DNA of 64,000 nt, taken from NCBI RefSeq assembly GCF_905147045.1, contig NC_065897.1:7021001-7085000 (forward strand). The letters are read 5' to 3'. The notes beneath the pieces were generated by a model, which saw nothing but the letters and a program-made list of their open reading frames with translations, did no database searches and was not told the origin of the DNA. How positions within the stretch are numbered: the stretch's first letter is position 1; the number at the start of each line of letters is the position of its first letter. The DNA is from Nymphalis io. Taxonomy: Eukaryota; Arthropoda; Insecta; Lepidoptera; Nymphalidae. Made by a program: the position numbers and the translations under genes. Positions 33,680-45,890 of the stretch are shown piece after piece.

Positions 33680-33969
33680 CAACAACCTGTGAATGTCCTA
33701 CTGCTAGGCTACATCCTACTCTATTTTTTTTTTTTTTTTGGAAGAAGCTTTTGTATGTGTGTAATGTGGTTTGGTGGGATACACAGGTGGCAAAATTTCA
33801 GTGAAATTAGACACATGCAGGTTTCATCGCGATGTGTTCCTTCACCGTCAAGCCCGAGATGAACTATAAACACAAATTAAGCACATGAAAATTCAGTAGT
33901 GCTTGCTCGGGTTGGAGCCACGATTATCGGCTAAGATTCGCGCGTTCTAACCACTAGACCATCTCGACT
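33680..33969 (-). mobile_element. SINE S1, near full length
   Basis: The minus strand reads from the tRNA-like head (AGATGGTCTAGTGGTTAGAA at the right end) through the body to CCTGTGAATGTCC. The B-box region reads GGCTCCAACCCGAGC. A 16-T run at about 33724 marks an internal A-rich position also seen in the copy at 46957. Confidence 0.75.
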
Positions 33970-34707
33970 ATTAAACATGTAAAGTTAGTTATTTAATCAT
34001 AATAAATGTATATATAAGACTATGAGTGTACATCAGTTATATATTACAAGTTAATATTATTTTATATGTATATATTTTTATTTTTCTTGAGTTAATTGTT
34101 AGTACACACTGTCGGATTTTTGTTACGACCGTAATCTTTAATAATGGTTAGCTGGAAGTGATCACTGCAAGTGATAATGCCGCTTTTGCATAATTTATAA
34201 TCTACCTGTTCTTTTTTTATTCTTTTTACATATTTTGCAATAAAGTCTTATAAATAAGTAAATATATTTTTCCTTCAACATTTTTCGCATTGCAATGTCG
34301 TTGAATTACAATTGAATGACGTCTAATGAAATTCTATAACGTCAAATAACATTCTAATCAACCTACAAAGTATTTCGAGTAACAAAAGGGTTTTCGATAG
34401 ATCATTTAAAAACATTTGCCAAAGTTCCAGGCATAATGTGCTAAGACACAAGCTCGCCCACGACCTTTTTTTTTATTTACATTGAGCCTTAAGCCGTCTT
34501 AACGCTTAGTGGTAAATACCATAATCTACTTCCTTAGAAGATGGAGTATACTTTATACAAAAATAAATATTCGATCAACCTAAGGAAATTCAGAGACTAC
34601 GTTTACATTTGTATACCGTAATTTTACTTGCGTTTTTGATTATACGTTTGGCCATATTGACTCACATTTATACTTAGTGCTCCGCTCCATAGAATGCTCT
34701 CAAATTC
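33970..34707. other. AT-rich intergenic sequence
   Basis: I see no gene or named repeat in it. Confidence 0.45.
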
Positions 34708-34990
34708 TTGTGCAAGCTCGTCTGGGTACATTCCATCCACTCATCAGATATTCTACCGCAAAACAGCAGTACTTAGTATTGTTGTGTTCCAGTTCGAAGA
34801 GTAAGTGAGCCAGTGTGATTACAGGCACAAGGGACACAACATCTTAGTTCCCAAAGTTGGTGGCGCATTGGCGATGTAAGCGATGGTTAACATGTTGTTA
34901 CAATGCCAATGTCTATGGGCGTCGGAGACCACTTACCATCAGGTGGCCCATATGCTTATCCACCTACGTATATTATAAAAATAAAAAACT
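34708..34990 (+). repeat. SINE-like family S2 copy
   Basis: Nearly complete: TTGTGCAAGCTCGTCTGGG, TATTCTACCGCAAAACAGC, TTGTGTTCCAGTTCGAAG, ATTACAGGCACAAGGGACA, TTGGTGGCGCATTGGCGAT, ACCACTTACCATCAGGTGG (34928-34946), with a TATAAAAATAAAAAA end. Confidence 0.75.
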
Positions 34991-37727
34991 CACTGAACAG
35001 AACATGGAGTGTAAAAGCAAATAACTAAATCGGACGAGCAGTTCTTTAGTTTCACATATTGACATTAAAAACTCTACAGCTTTATTTATAAAATGCACGG
35101 TTTATGCTTCCTGTAATTTGCCACATTGATAACATTTATAGTCACTACATTGCTCTGCACAATAATACCGATAAATAACATTTAACTTTTCTTAATAAAC
35201 AGATTATCTAAAGCAAAAAAGTATTATACAAATTGGAATTATAGTTTCTATGTTTAGATTGTTCAACCGTATAAACTCTTCAACAATTGTTATGTACATT
35301 ACGTTATTATAATAAACAAAAGAAGTAAATAGTTACAAATAATAGTTTTACGCAGAGACGAATAATATAATAAATTAAACTTCATTAAACAGAGATATTG
35401 GAAATTTATTACAATAATATTGGACTATTATCTTTTAAACTGAACTTAATATACGTTTTTTCAATATTTAATTCAACAAAAACTTGAGGAAAAATACATA
35501 AAAATCTCCTTTCAATCTTCTAAAGTACGCATTCGAAGCATTTTTCACGTCGTCACATTAAGCAGATTTACGCTCCACTTTAACTTCATTACTTTAAAGG
35601 ATTTTTCAATTTTGAAATGTATTAAATAACAAATGTTACTTTAAAGTACGAATCAAGTCTTATTCGAACATTTTTCACGGCGTCATGTCTGTCTTGAGTC
35701 TCCGGTCGTTCCATACTGGAACAGAAGTTATCACATTTCCAAGATTTATGTTCAGTCCACATCCTGTGCGGAACCACGTCGATCACTTTAAGTTTTAATG
35801 CATTTTATATCGACGGTCAATGTTATATTTTTTTAATAAAAATTATTCATAATTTTAATTCAGACGTTCTATAATATCCTTGCATACAATTTACAATTAT
35901 TATTCATATCTGCTGAATCCAAAGTCATTATTCTTTTTTTCTTGTTTTTTTTTTAAACCCTTTTTTATATTCTAAGTTACCATTGAAGAGAAGAAATTAA
36001 TTTACTCGCAATAGTTAGCTAGATGTAAGTTAAATTGCGTTATTCATGATAGGAAAAAACTTGACTTGGCAGTGTTAACCACAGCTAAGTTAGAATATTA
36101 AAATAATTCAAATTAAAAATACCTTTAATATTATAGGTTTATACACGTAGTCACAAATCAATTTCATGAAATCGCACAAAAATAAACTTCTAATAAAGCT
36201 ATTTCACGAAGAAGCTAATCTGGACAAACGAGAAATATCTACCGTACATTTGTTATGGCAGAATGAACCAATCGTCTATAGTAAATAAACCGAAGTTTGT
36301 GGAGCGAAAATAGACAAAGAATCAGATACAGGTAAATAATTCCGTTGGAGTTGGTCAGGGGAAGCATCCGCGATTATCTCAAGGTTGGTTCCGAGTGAAC
36401 CCGAGCGAGAAGAGCATTGTTTACTCAAATTCACTCGAGTACCATATAGTACCGTATAGTAGGTACTTTAATAATATTAAAAAAAGTCATGTTTCAGATG
36501 AGAAACGCTATAAGCCTCCAATTTTTATTTCGGTACCTATAGTAATATTGTGTCGTAAACAAATATAAGGTTGCCTTTGAAACATTTCATTTTAGGATAG
36601 ATCACACTTTTTACGAGTACGCTCAAACCTTAACTATATAATATAACATTATTAACTAAATAATCTTTAATTTTTAAGACGTTTGCAGGAAATACGTTCA
36701 TTGTTTCTTTTGATTTTGAATTTTATTGAATTTGATTCAGTGTTGAAATGATGCATGCGTTGACAAGAAACGAGTCAAATGATAGTTGGTTTTTTTAGTT
36801 AATTTTGTTTTCTGTTCAAAATAGGAATGAGCAATAACATTAATTTAATGATACAAACATTCTTGTTCATACTTTGTATGTTATGTACATACATTAAACC
36901 CTTTGTCATCCTTTGAGAAAACACGTAACCGAACTCTGATGAGCTCTAAACGTTTATATAAAATATTGTACGTCCAAATATTCGGATCCATTACAATAAG
37001 TTCCAAACAACAACTTAACAACTATCAATGAGAAAATCAACATGTTAAAATCGCTTGTTACGAAGAATGAGCATTCCAAATGACTACATTTGCTAGTCTA
37101 AAATTTGAAACCAAAGTGTACGCACAATATTATCAATCCGATAAATGTCACCCACCGAGTCCCAGAGTAGAGTCAAATAAAGTATCAAAATCACAAATAC
37201 ATAGCTATGGGGCCGCGACTCTTTCACACAAGATTAGCGCTCAATTCTTAGGTAAACGGCATTTCAAAAGCTATAAATTTCGATGGCTCGTTACTCCTGC
37301 GAGAACGCAGAAATTTATCGAAAATTAGTTTGAGAAACTCCAACGGGTTTGAAGATAAAGGTTAGATACGGCCAAGCTTATAGATTTCTAGTTTGTTCGT
37401 TCCTCGCTTAGATGTTGCAAAAGTTGTACATAATTTTATTAGAATAATTGATAATCGCGGTAGGTACGTATACGTATGTTGTATGTTATATTTAATCTGT
37501 ATTAAATAATTAGTGTCACTGTAAATCAATTATTTTTATAATTTTATTCTTAATAAATTTTTAAAATCAAATCTTCATCGTTTTTGATGCAAATATTTTG
37601 TTGAATTTTTTAAACGTATGCGTATGGTCACATATCATAATAATGATCAAGACTATTATCGCCTATTTTTTTTTAATTCTACTACTGTTACTTGCTCGAT
37701 CTGAAATATTCGTTGGAAAACATTCGA
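34991..37727. other. AT-rich intergenic sequence
   Basis: No gene is supported. A local duplication of TAAAGTACG...TTTTTCACG(T/G)CGTCA occurs at about 35521-35558 and 35641-35688. A GC-richer patch at 36200-36430 and an 82-codon frame at 37080-37328 resemble nothing I know. Confidence 0.45.
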
Positions 37728-37981
37728 CGAGCCGGTTGGCGTGGTTGGTAGATACTTGCCTTTTCACGCCGAAGGTTGTGAGTTCGATTCCCACCCAGGA
37801 CAGACATTTGTGTGCATGTCTGGGTGTAATTTTCTATATAATTATATATTTACAAAAGAAAAGTAGTATATGTAGTATATCAGTTGTCTGGTTCCCATAG
37901 CACAAGCTTTATACAAGCTTAATTTGGGATCAAATGGCCGTGTGTGAAAAATGTCCCAGGATATTATTATTATTATTATTA
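37728..37981 (+). mobile_element. tRNA-derived SINE family S4
   Basis: The head is GTTGGCGTGGTTGGTAGAT with B box AGTTCGATTCCC (37781-37792). The body is CAGTTGTCTGGTTCCCATAG, ACAAGCTTAATTTGGGATCA, CGTGTGTGAAAAATGTCCC, with a terminal (ATT)n tail. Only this copy is in the window. Confidence 0.65.
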
Positions 37982-38290
37982 ATACAAATTTAGTTACTAA
38001 ATCATTTAGAGAGTCCATAAATTTAAAATATTAAAGTGTTAGATCTGTAATAGAGCTTTGATCATAGCTAATACGTACATAGTTCATGAGTCGGTCTCGT
38101 TCCGTTCGGTATAAAATATGGTAGTTAAATATTTTAATGTATAAATGAAAATATTATTATGTCCTATTGCAAACATATTTTTTAATCCTTTTTGTCATTC
38201 GGGAATCATTGAGTAACAAACATACATGAATAAACATATATGCAAAACGGTTAAAGTTTTGTAAATATGGTGAAAGAAATCCCTCCGTAA

Positions 38291-38458
38291 CCGTAACAGC
38301 CTGTGAATGTCCCACTGCTGGGCTAAAGGCCTCCTCTCCTCTTTTTGAGGAGAAGGTTTGGAGCTTATTCCACCACGCTGCTCCAATGCGGGTTGGTAGA
38401 ATTCACATGTGGCAGAATTTCAGTGAAATTAGACACATGCAGGTTTCCTCACGATGTG
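38291..38458 (-). repeat. SINE S1 3' half
   Basis: The minus-strand 3' end GTAACAGCCTGTGAATGTCC, CACTGCTGGGCTAAAGGCC, CCACCACGCTGCTCCAATG, TGCAGGTTTCCTCACGATG. The tRNA-like head is missing (5' truncated). Confidence 0.8.
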
Positions 38459-40048
38459 ATTTCGAAGAAATCCCTCGATATGTGTAAAATAGATTTCATT
38501 AAACTTTGTATATTTGAAAAAATAAGACAAATATTTTATATTTTACTTATTATCAATACCTTAAAAAACATTTATATTTAATATTAATTTTAAGTCTTAC
38601 ACTGAATGATATAAACGGATTATTTTTTTACTGAAAATACTGAATCAAATATTGAACAGCTTAAATATTATTTTAAGCATCTATAAATAACTCTATATTA
38701 CTTTTTCATGTAAATATGTATAAAATATTAATATAAAAATATAAGTCGTAAGTATTTATAAGTCGTAAGTGTCTATTGTCTTCAAAAGACATATTTATAC
38801 CTATTTATATATTATATATAGAAAATTATAATTTATTAATTTAACAAACTATCGAAACTGCTTAGGTTTTTACATATGTAGTCCACATTTGTAAACTAGC
38901 AATTCAAAAATCGAATCTATATCATTTCAATTTCGGTCATCAAACACGAAATGTTGAATCTAATTATGCTATCGTCAAAGGCCCAATCTACAAATGAAAG
39001 CTTATTGCAGAGTAACACTATTTCAAATACAAATACTGTCAACAAGTTGAAATATAACGTTTTGAACGCACAATAATCCTTTTATTTTTAATAAATTGCG
39101 TTACAAAAGAGTAAAACTTATGAATAAAAAAAATATACAGTAACAGTATTGAATTTTTTTTTTCTCAATCCGCTATAACTTTATAAACGAGATTCGTAAG
39201 AAAAACAAAAAAGGTTGTCTATTAAAATAGGATTGTAAAAATATACAACCCGCGTAAAATTCGATATCTGCCGTCGTGTTGATAAAAAAAAACTCAATCG
39301 TCAGGGATTCCGATCGTAAATATAATCCCTAAAATTCGTGGCAAACGCTCACATATAAAAAATAACCTGAACCAAATTTGTTGGTAATAAAAAATATGGC
39401 CAATAACGTCATTAGTATGCTATCTTTCCACACGCAATGCCACGTGCCAGTCGTTAAATAAAATGTTCAATACCATTGGAAGAGTAAAGGAGTTCTGAGA
39501 TGGGTGATTGGGTGACAAGTATGTACTAAAATTTCTTCAACCTTTAATATTGAATGTAATATTTGGAATGGAATACAGACGTCCTGTTATCATCCGCTAC
39601 GAGCTCTACGTATGGTAAGAAATTTCTATATTAATTTAAACGGGTGTTATAATATTTATCAAGTTATAGTGGATTAAGAGAATTCTTAAAATTTACTTTA
39701 AAATATACTTTTAAAGTTTAGTATTAAATGACCCCGATAAGTGTTTGGTTTACGCCTGATAAATAAATGGATACATTTAATACCTTATTACAAACATTCT
39801 TGACGAAAGTAATAAACAGTTTTATAATTAATTGTACAAAATAAATGTATGTGTATTTAAAATATTTATAGGTACCTTCCAGTTTTACAATCCCTCCTTT
39901 GTTCACTTAATGTAGAATCATTTTATCTTAACACTTAACAACTGTCTCGATGTCAACAAAGTTTCAAACTTAAAGTTTTATTAAAATGTCAGTGCGTTCA
40001 TTTAATAATATTTTTTGATAACCGGCTTCGTTAAATTATTCACTTACA
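38459..40048. other. AT-rich intergenic sequence
   Basis: No gene is seen. A short tandem of TATAAGTCGTAAGT occurs near 38750. Confidence 0.45.
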
Positions 40049-40340
40049 ATCACGTTACAATTAAACAGGCTTAACAATACGATCATTACAAAGGACAACG
40101 CGAATAAGGCGACATTCGCCACATAAAGCCATAGTCGTGTGGCCCAGGCGATTTCTGTTCACCGACTGACGTTGGTGTACACGACACATCTGCATTTAAG
40201 AAGTCGCTATCGTTATGCGACTAATCGATTGGTCGGAGCGAGTACAACTATCTCCTATCTTACTCTCCGCTCTCTCGCTCTCGACTCACGCACGCGCATT
40301 ACTCTATCGTTCTCTTTTAAAAGTGACGGAAAGTAAATAA
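40049..40340 (-). promoter_or_regulatory. Promoter-like GC/CT-rich patch, possible upstream noncoding exon
   Basis: It is markedly GC-richer than its surroundings, with a pyrimidine-rich run (CTCCGCTCTCTCGCTCTCG, GAGA-type on the minus strand) and several CG dinucleotides. On the minus strand a GTAAGTG follows at 40043-40049, a strong intron-side donor although the exon side (ATT) is poor. It could be the TMTC promoter and first noncoding exon, feeding the acceptor at 29835. This is inference from composition and one splice-like site. Confidence 0.25.
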
Positions 40341-40901
40341 ACTCATACGATCTGTTTGTCGAGAAAAAAAGATGCTCTGAATATCAAAAATCAGATTACA
40401 GTGCCAAAGTAAATATTGAAACACATTACGTTGTTAGTTTTTATGTTAAGAACAAATGTAAATGTAAAATATAAGACATATAGATGAAAAAAGGGAAATC
40501 TTAGACCGTACTTAGGTTGAGGTTGTTGAAATGTAACTTGTTGCGCGGCGACTTTGTTCCAGCGATGAAAAGCCACGCACGCCGTTGCACGCTATTTCCA
40601 TTTGTTACTTAGCCGTTGTAATTACTATGAGTGTTAACACTAAACTGCAAACATATTTCTCAGAAACATATCATTTATAAAAACTTTTATTAGATCATCG
40701 CATTAAAATTAATAAACATATAATATCTAAGAATGCTAAACATTTAACTATCAAATATTTTATTTGGTAAAATTGTTATGTGTGATTAGTTGACTTATAA
40801 TAATTACCCTCTCATTCTTTATTCTAGTGGTAACTATCAATAATGTAAGATACTGTGTTCCGAATTACATAAAATGTCATATCAATTTGTTTGTTTTATT
40901 A
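40341..40901. other. Intergenic sequence
   Basis: A GC-richer patch at 40500-40600 continues from the region to the left. No protein match is recognised for the 61-codon minus frame. Confidence 0.4.
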
Positions 40902-41490
40902 TTAGGTCCTTACACATGAAATTGGCGTTTTGTACGGGAGTAATATAAAGTCAATTCCTTTTTTGTAATATATATTTAATTAATCAAAGTATGCACCGTT
41001 GTCATTTATGTACTTTTGCCATCTCATAGGTAGTTCATTGATCTCTTTACTAAAAAAACCATGGGGGCCAGAATCAATAAATTCTTTGAAGGCGGCTTGG
41101 ACTACCGCATAAGTAACTTTTTTTGAGTCAATTTTCGTTTAGGGCAGGATTTGGCTGGGTTTCCAGGGTTCAGCCATTGCGACGAGCGCTTCCGATTACC
41201 GTACAGTATCCACTTTTCATCACAAGAATTGACTCTATTTAAAATTCCTTCATTATTGTGTCGGTTGAACAATGTAACACAGCAGTCGACGCCTGTTTGC
41301 AAGTTCGATTCACTCAATTCATAAGGTGCCCATCGTTCAAATTTTTTTACTTTCCCGATTTGCTTTAAGTAAATTAAAACAATTTTATCACTTACCCTGA
41401 AGCCTGCAGCTATCTTTGAAGATATCTCTGAAGATATCTATGAAGATGTGATGGATCCGCTTCCACAATAGCCTTTAATTTTTCATTTTC
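40902..41490 (-). pseudogene. mariner transposase, internally deleted
   Basis: The minus strand carries ELKAIVEADPS (HTH region), WAPYELSESNLQTGVDCCV, VNSCDEKWILY (41201-41230, containing one catalytic Asp), SQWLNPGNPAKSCPKRKLTQ, then after a deletion FKEFIDSGPHGFFSKEINEL and RW..YINDNGAYFD and a stop at 40980-40982. The VWW...HDNARPH segment with the next catalytic Asp is gone. A terminal repeat-like TTAGGTCCTTACACATGAAA begins at 40902. It belongs to a different mariner lineage from the relic at 27395. Confidence 0.8.
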
Positions 41491-41516
41491 TTTATTAACC
41501 CATTAATATTTTAAGT

Positions 41517-41605
41517 AAGGTTTGCCACAATACATTAGTGAAAACTGCACCCAAATCCGTTTTAAGACTAGTGTGCACAAACGCACAGACAAACAGATAA
41601 ATAAA
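41517..41605 (+). repeat. Family D repeat fragment
   Basis: TTTGCCACAATACATTAGTG, AAAACTGCACCCAAATCCG and GCACAGACAAACAGATAAA match 33215-33300. Preceded by a short GAAGATATCT tandem (about 41410-41446). Confidence 0.5.
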
Positions 41606-42039
41606 CAAAATTTTTATAATCATTGTTTTGAGTTACATTGCGTTGATAAAGGCCCCGGTTATAATTTTACTCATATAACTTCCATGTACAGCGATCAGCT
41701 ACAGATTTATTATATGTATAGAATAGTCGTTTAAGTTATCGTCAATAAATTCAATTTAAAATTTATATACGATTTCGCCACTAAAATGCACACTGGAAGT
41801 GAATGTCGGCTGAAAGATGCCTGAATATTCACAGTCGAGTTCCTACAAATATTCTCACGATCTGGACGCCAACATACGATTCAGAATCTAACTGACCTGA
41901 GAAAATCTTTGTAAAGAAAAATGTGAACAGTTTTTAGTACTTAGTAAATTATCTTTGTTACTGATCAAAGATATCAGAATACAGTTTGTACAATGCCAAG
42001 CCAATTAACTCAAGTCCTTTATTACATCTTTTTTAATAA

Positions 42040-42330
42040 AATTAAATAGATAGGCTGTAGGGCATTTTGGCCTCTTGATGGCAAGTGGTCACCGACGCAT
42101 ATAGACATTGGCGCCGTAAGAAATATTTACCATTCCTTACATCGCAAATGCGCCACCAACCTTGAGAACTGAGATGATGTCCCTTGTGCCTATAGTTACA
42201 CTTGCTCTTTCGACCTTCAAACCGGAACACAATAACAACAACAAATATTAAGTTTTGCTATTTAGCGGTAGAATATCCGATGAGTGGATGGTAAAACCTT
42301 GGGCTTGCACTAAGTACTACCACCAAGCCT
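42040..42330 (-). repeat. SINE-like family S2 copy
   Basis: The minus-strand order is clear: GGCAAGTGGTCACCGACGC, TAGACATTGGCGCCGTAAG, AATGCGCCACCAACCTTGAG, TTCAAACCGGAACACAATA, GCGGTAGAATATCCGATGAG, ACTACCACC. Confidence 0.75.
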
Positions 42331-42759
42331 AGTAACTTTCGTTCTATATTTTCAAAATATAGAAGGAAAGTTAAAAGCATGAAATAAAATAGCAATCTAT
42401 TAATAAATAAAAATAGTGATATTCTAAAAATTACATTTAAAAAGAAAGCTTCTATTTTTCATTTTATTGAAAAATTAACTCTTTAGAAAAAATACTGACT
42501 TTAGAATTGTCATTTTTCAACAAGATAAGCTTAATGCTACCAGCATACCAGCAAAATAGAAGACAATTTTCAGTTTTTTAGTTTCAAAATGAAAACTTGA
42601 AAGCTATGTCAACCATATAGATATAATAATTATAATTAAACTTATATATATATATCTAGTATGAACATCAACGAATACTAGATTCAAGGTTTTTTTTATT
42701 CATCTATATATTCAGATCTATAATAATATTATTGTACTTTTCTCTCGCATTAGAAACCT
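42331..42759. other. AT-rich intergenic sequence
   Basis: I see no gene or repeat family in it. Confidence 0.45.
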
Positions 42760-43081
42760 TCATAGAGGTACCCAAAATCCTACATAACCTGGTTCCCCTT
42801 GGGGGATTGGGATTCTTACCCACTAAAACCACTATTGTGGCCGTCTTCAGTACGGATCAGATAGGCTTTGGGATCGTGTTGATATAACGCATCCCAAAGC
42901 CTATCCCATGTGCTCCGCTCGTTGTTCTTCAGAGTTTTCCTCAGGGGCCGAAAGGCACACTCACTCCCCCTCATATTCCTCACTAGTGCGTATGGCAGCA
43001 CGAGGCTAGACCAATTGCCTTTCTCCCCTGGGCCGTCTAAAATAGGACAAGCGAGGCCCCCATGCATCCATCCATCCATCA
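42760..43081 (+). repeat. Unidentified GC-rich element with strong hairpin and CATC tail
   Basis: About 320 bp, far GC-richer than its flanks. It starts near AACCTTCATAGAGGTACCC, contains TTCCCCTTGGGGGATTGGG and a 14-bp perfect hairpin (42860-42905), and ends in a (CATC)n run. The minus strand has an 88-codon frame (GGLACPILDGPGEKGNWSSL...) across it, without a domain I recognise. The simple-sequence tail suggests a retroposon of unknown family. Confidence 0.5.
42860..42905. repeat. Perfect 14-bp hairpin
   Basis: GATAGGCTTTGGGA at 42860-42873 pairs exactly with TCCCAAAGCCTATC at 42892-42905 around an 18-nt loop. It lies inside the element at 42760-43081 and is its most stable structure. Confidence 0.75.
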
Positions 43082-43507
43082 TATATATAACTCAATTTAA
43101 GCATTTATTTTTATATTCACTTTAAATATATCCCTTGGTTGGTATAATTACAGCACATTACATTGGACATGTATGTTTGTGTATAATACGAAAATATGTG
43201 ATTGTTTGTGCACATTGTGTTATACGTTTTATTATATTCTAATAACATATAATTGTACAATTTAATGATGTATATTATTCTATTTTTAGTCGAAATTATA
43301 ACTTTATTTTATTCAATGTTTCGACAGAGATGCATATTATTTAATAATCACCGGCTATCTAAGCATGAATACGTGACGAGAAAACATTGTACCCCCTTTT
43401 TATGTACATATATTGCGCGCACGTGGGAGTGTAAGCTTAGGCACAGTTAAATTTTATATAAAAGCTTACTTTTATGCTGCCAATGTAAACAAAACGTCTG
43501 GCTCAAA

Positions 43508-43650
43508 AATAGCGCAAATAGCACAACGGTTGCGGGCGCCCCGCAAGTTCAATCCTGGCCACTTGGGCTATTGTCGTTCCGACCCCTAACAAAATGTACG
43601 CTTAATTGGAGTGGTAATATTAATAATTCCTTAAAAATATTGCCAGTATT
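43508..43650 (+). repeat. SINE family S5 copy
   Basis: ATAGCGCAAATAGCACAACG, CCCCGCAAGTTCAATCCTGG (B-box-like), TGGGCTATTGTCGTTCC, GCTTAATTGGAGTGG and AATAATTCCTTAAAAATAT. Confidence 0.55.
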
Positions 43651-43905
43651 CTATAAAAACAAATTATATATAACAAGCCATGAGGGATTTTAAAAGTCAA
43701 TCAATAAATTGATCGAAATACTTTAATTTATCTGCTTAAATATTATCTATTATAAATTTTTGAATCAAATATAATATATAACAAGAAAATCATGTTTATT
43801 ATGCAAGAAGACGTTGGATGAAATTAGCTTAGAATCGAAATCACCATTTATCCTCACGATGTACGAGGTGTGGAGTAATTTACGAACATACTAGTACATA
43901 ACTTA

Positions 43906-44090
43906 ACGCACGCGTACACAAGCATACACGCACACGATCGCAAGCATGCACATACAAGCATAAGTGCACACACACGCACAAATATACTTACAATACCCGT
44001 CAGTAAATATTGCACATCGATCATTAAAAAGAGACTAATTTTGGCTTCGTAGAGCGTTATCTTTGTTGAACGAAATTAGATAATTAGATA
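43906..44090 (+). repeat. CA-rich tract plus repeat K, copy 1
   Basis: A degenerate (CA)n tract (43906-43985) is followed by TATTGCACATCGATCATTAA and TTCGTAGAGCGTTATCTTTG. The same order, (CA)n then this unit, recurs at 47270-47400. Confidence 0.6.
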
Positions 44091-44464
44091 ACCATAGACT
44101 TACATAAAAAAATCAGTTATGAGTAAAATTTATTATCATTTGGAAATCCATAAATCTGACTGATGACATCAAGCAGAAAATAGGAAGTTAAAAAAACTTA
44201 ATACCTACGTGAACAACCTCTTTATCAAAAATGGAGATTTATCGTATGGAATGAACGCTTGCAGCTCTTATCTCGAACATTGGAAATGTTTGAATATGGA
44301 TCGAGTATACGAAACTATAGCACGGATATTTTAATGCAGTCCATATTTTGGTTTTAAAAATTAACTTACTAAAGATCATCGTGTTTTTAAGGAGAAAAGA
44401 ACTTTTTAAATAAACAATATATAAAACCTTTTCCATTAATAATATATATAAAAAAATTATCTAC

Positions 44465-44640
44465 CCCATTGGCCATAGACTTCCTCAACTCTTGAGAAGA
44501 ATGTTTAGAGCTTATTTCAGCACGCTGCACCAATATAGGGTAGAAACATGTTGCAGAAAATCCGACGCCCATATGTTTTCCTTTAGTGCCGAATACGAGA
44601 AAAAACACATGTTAAAATTTAGCCAACAGTGATTACCCGC
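44465..44640 (-). repeat. Degenerate SINE S1
   Basis: GAGAAGAATGTTTAGAGCTT, CAGCACGCTGCACCAATA, TAGAAACATGTTGCAGAAAA and CATATGTTTTCCTTTAGTG track the S1 body with many changes. Confidence 0.45.
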
Positions 44641-45057
44641 AATATTCGGTTAAGATTCACGTTTTCTTGGGTTACTTCTACATACCTATTAAAATATATT
44701 AGAAGAAAGGCGATATGTAAAAACATATAAACATAAAAATATATAAAGACGATAATGTATTCAATTCAGAATAATTAAACGAGTATAGTATAGTAAGTCG
44801 TTTGAGATTTCATAATGATATTCTGCGGGAATCTAAAAACTATCTTCATCGTCTGGGTTCAACAATACAGAAGCATTTAATTAATAGAAACGGAACTATC
44901 GCTCCATGTATTTATTTGTGACACACACGCCTTTAAAATAATAAATATATTTCCTTTTTTCATAAAACCGGAGACATCAATCCTATATGATTCTTTCGTA
45001 TATTTCATAAAGACTGGTAATTATAAAAAAAAATATTTATAATATTATTTACCCCGT

Positions 45058-45335
45058 CCATTTTTTTTTTATAGGCAAATGGGCGACCTGATGTTTAGTG
45101 GTCAACAACCCCCATAGACATTACCGATGCAAGAAATATTAAACATTCCTTACATGGCCAATGCGCCACCAACTTTTGGGTCGAAGAAGTTATGTCCCTT
45201 GTGACTGTACTTCCACTGGCTCACTCATCCTTCAAACCGGAACGCAATAACACTAAGTATTGCTATTTAGCAATAGAATATCTAATGAGTGGACGGTATC
45301 TACCCAGATGGACTTTCACAAAACCTTACCACCAA
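45058..45335 (-). repeat. SINE-like family S2 copy
   Basis: TTTTTTTTTTATAGGCAAATGG (tail), GACCTGATGTTTAGTGGTCA, CATAGACATT, AATGCGCCACCAACTTTTGG, TCAAACCGGAACGCAATAAC, AATATCTAATGAGTGGACGG, in minus-strand order. Confidence 0.75.
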
Positions 45336-45469
45336 GTAAAATATTATGGACTAACAACAGAGCTTTGTAAAATTAAATCATCTATTACTAATCTATTGAT
45401 TTACGGTAGCTTTCTCTTCGAACAATAAGACAGTTGTTGTCAAGTCGATGCCATTTAAACAGACGTCCG

Positions 45470-45890
45470 AAAACCTTTAATACCTTTTGATAAAGTTAAC
45501 CACTCGACCTTATTTAAAAAAATACCTGTCTCAGTGGAAATAAGGGAAATTTATTAAATCTTTTTTACTCATATCTTTTCAACAGATCACAGAAAGTAGT
45601 AATTAATGGATATAAATATGTCAATGTCACTTTAATAATATCAGACATGCCTCAGGGTTCAATTTTGGGTCTTCTTGTGTATATTATTTTTATTTATGAC
45701 ATTACCAAGTTTTTGAAGCACAACAAGTTTTTAATATATGCTGAAAACTTAAATATTTACAGGATCATCAAAATACGATTCACTCAGTTAATTAAATAAA
45801 GGATCTTAGCGTAAGTAAGTTAACATTCGACATACATGTTGAGAACATAAGTGAGAAACGTTTAAGGACTCTATTTATTTATTGATGAAA
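45470..45890 (+). pseudogene. Fossil LINE reverse transcriptase fragment
   Basis: The plus-strand frames read FDKVNHSTLFKK, RKVVINGYKYVN, SDMPQGSILGLLVYIIFIYD, KFLIYAENLNIYRII and DLSVSKLTFDIHVENI. This is the order of Jockey/CR1-type RT (PQGS, then YADD, then SKLTF). The catalytic YADD is changed to YAEN and there are stops and shifts. An old, dead insertion with no ends visible. Confidence 0.7.

Noticed and set aside
35521..35688. Tandem or CRISPR-like array
   Set aside because: There are only two imperfect copies of a 35-bp motif with no regular spacing, so this is a local duplication.
37080..37328. 82-codon small gene
   Set aside because: There is no domain, signal peptide or neighbour support. 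The composition is only slightly above background.
37728..37800. tRNA gene
   Set aside because: It is the head of a SINE with body and (ATT)n tail attached, not a free-standing tRNA.
42816..43082. Host gene encoding an 88-residue protein
   Set aside because: It lies wholly within a repeat-like GC-rich unit with a simple-sequence tail, with no promoter, intron or domain evidence.
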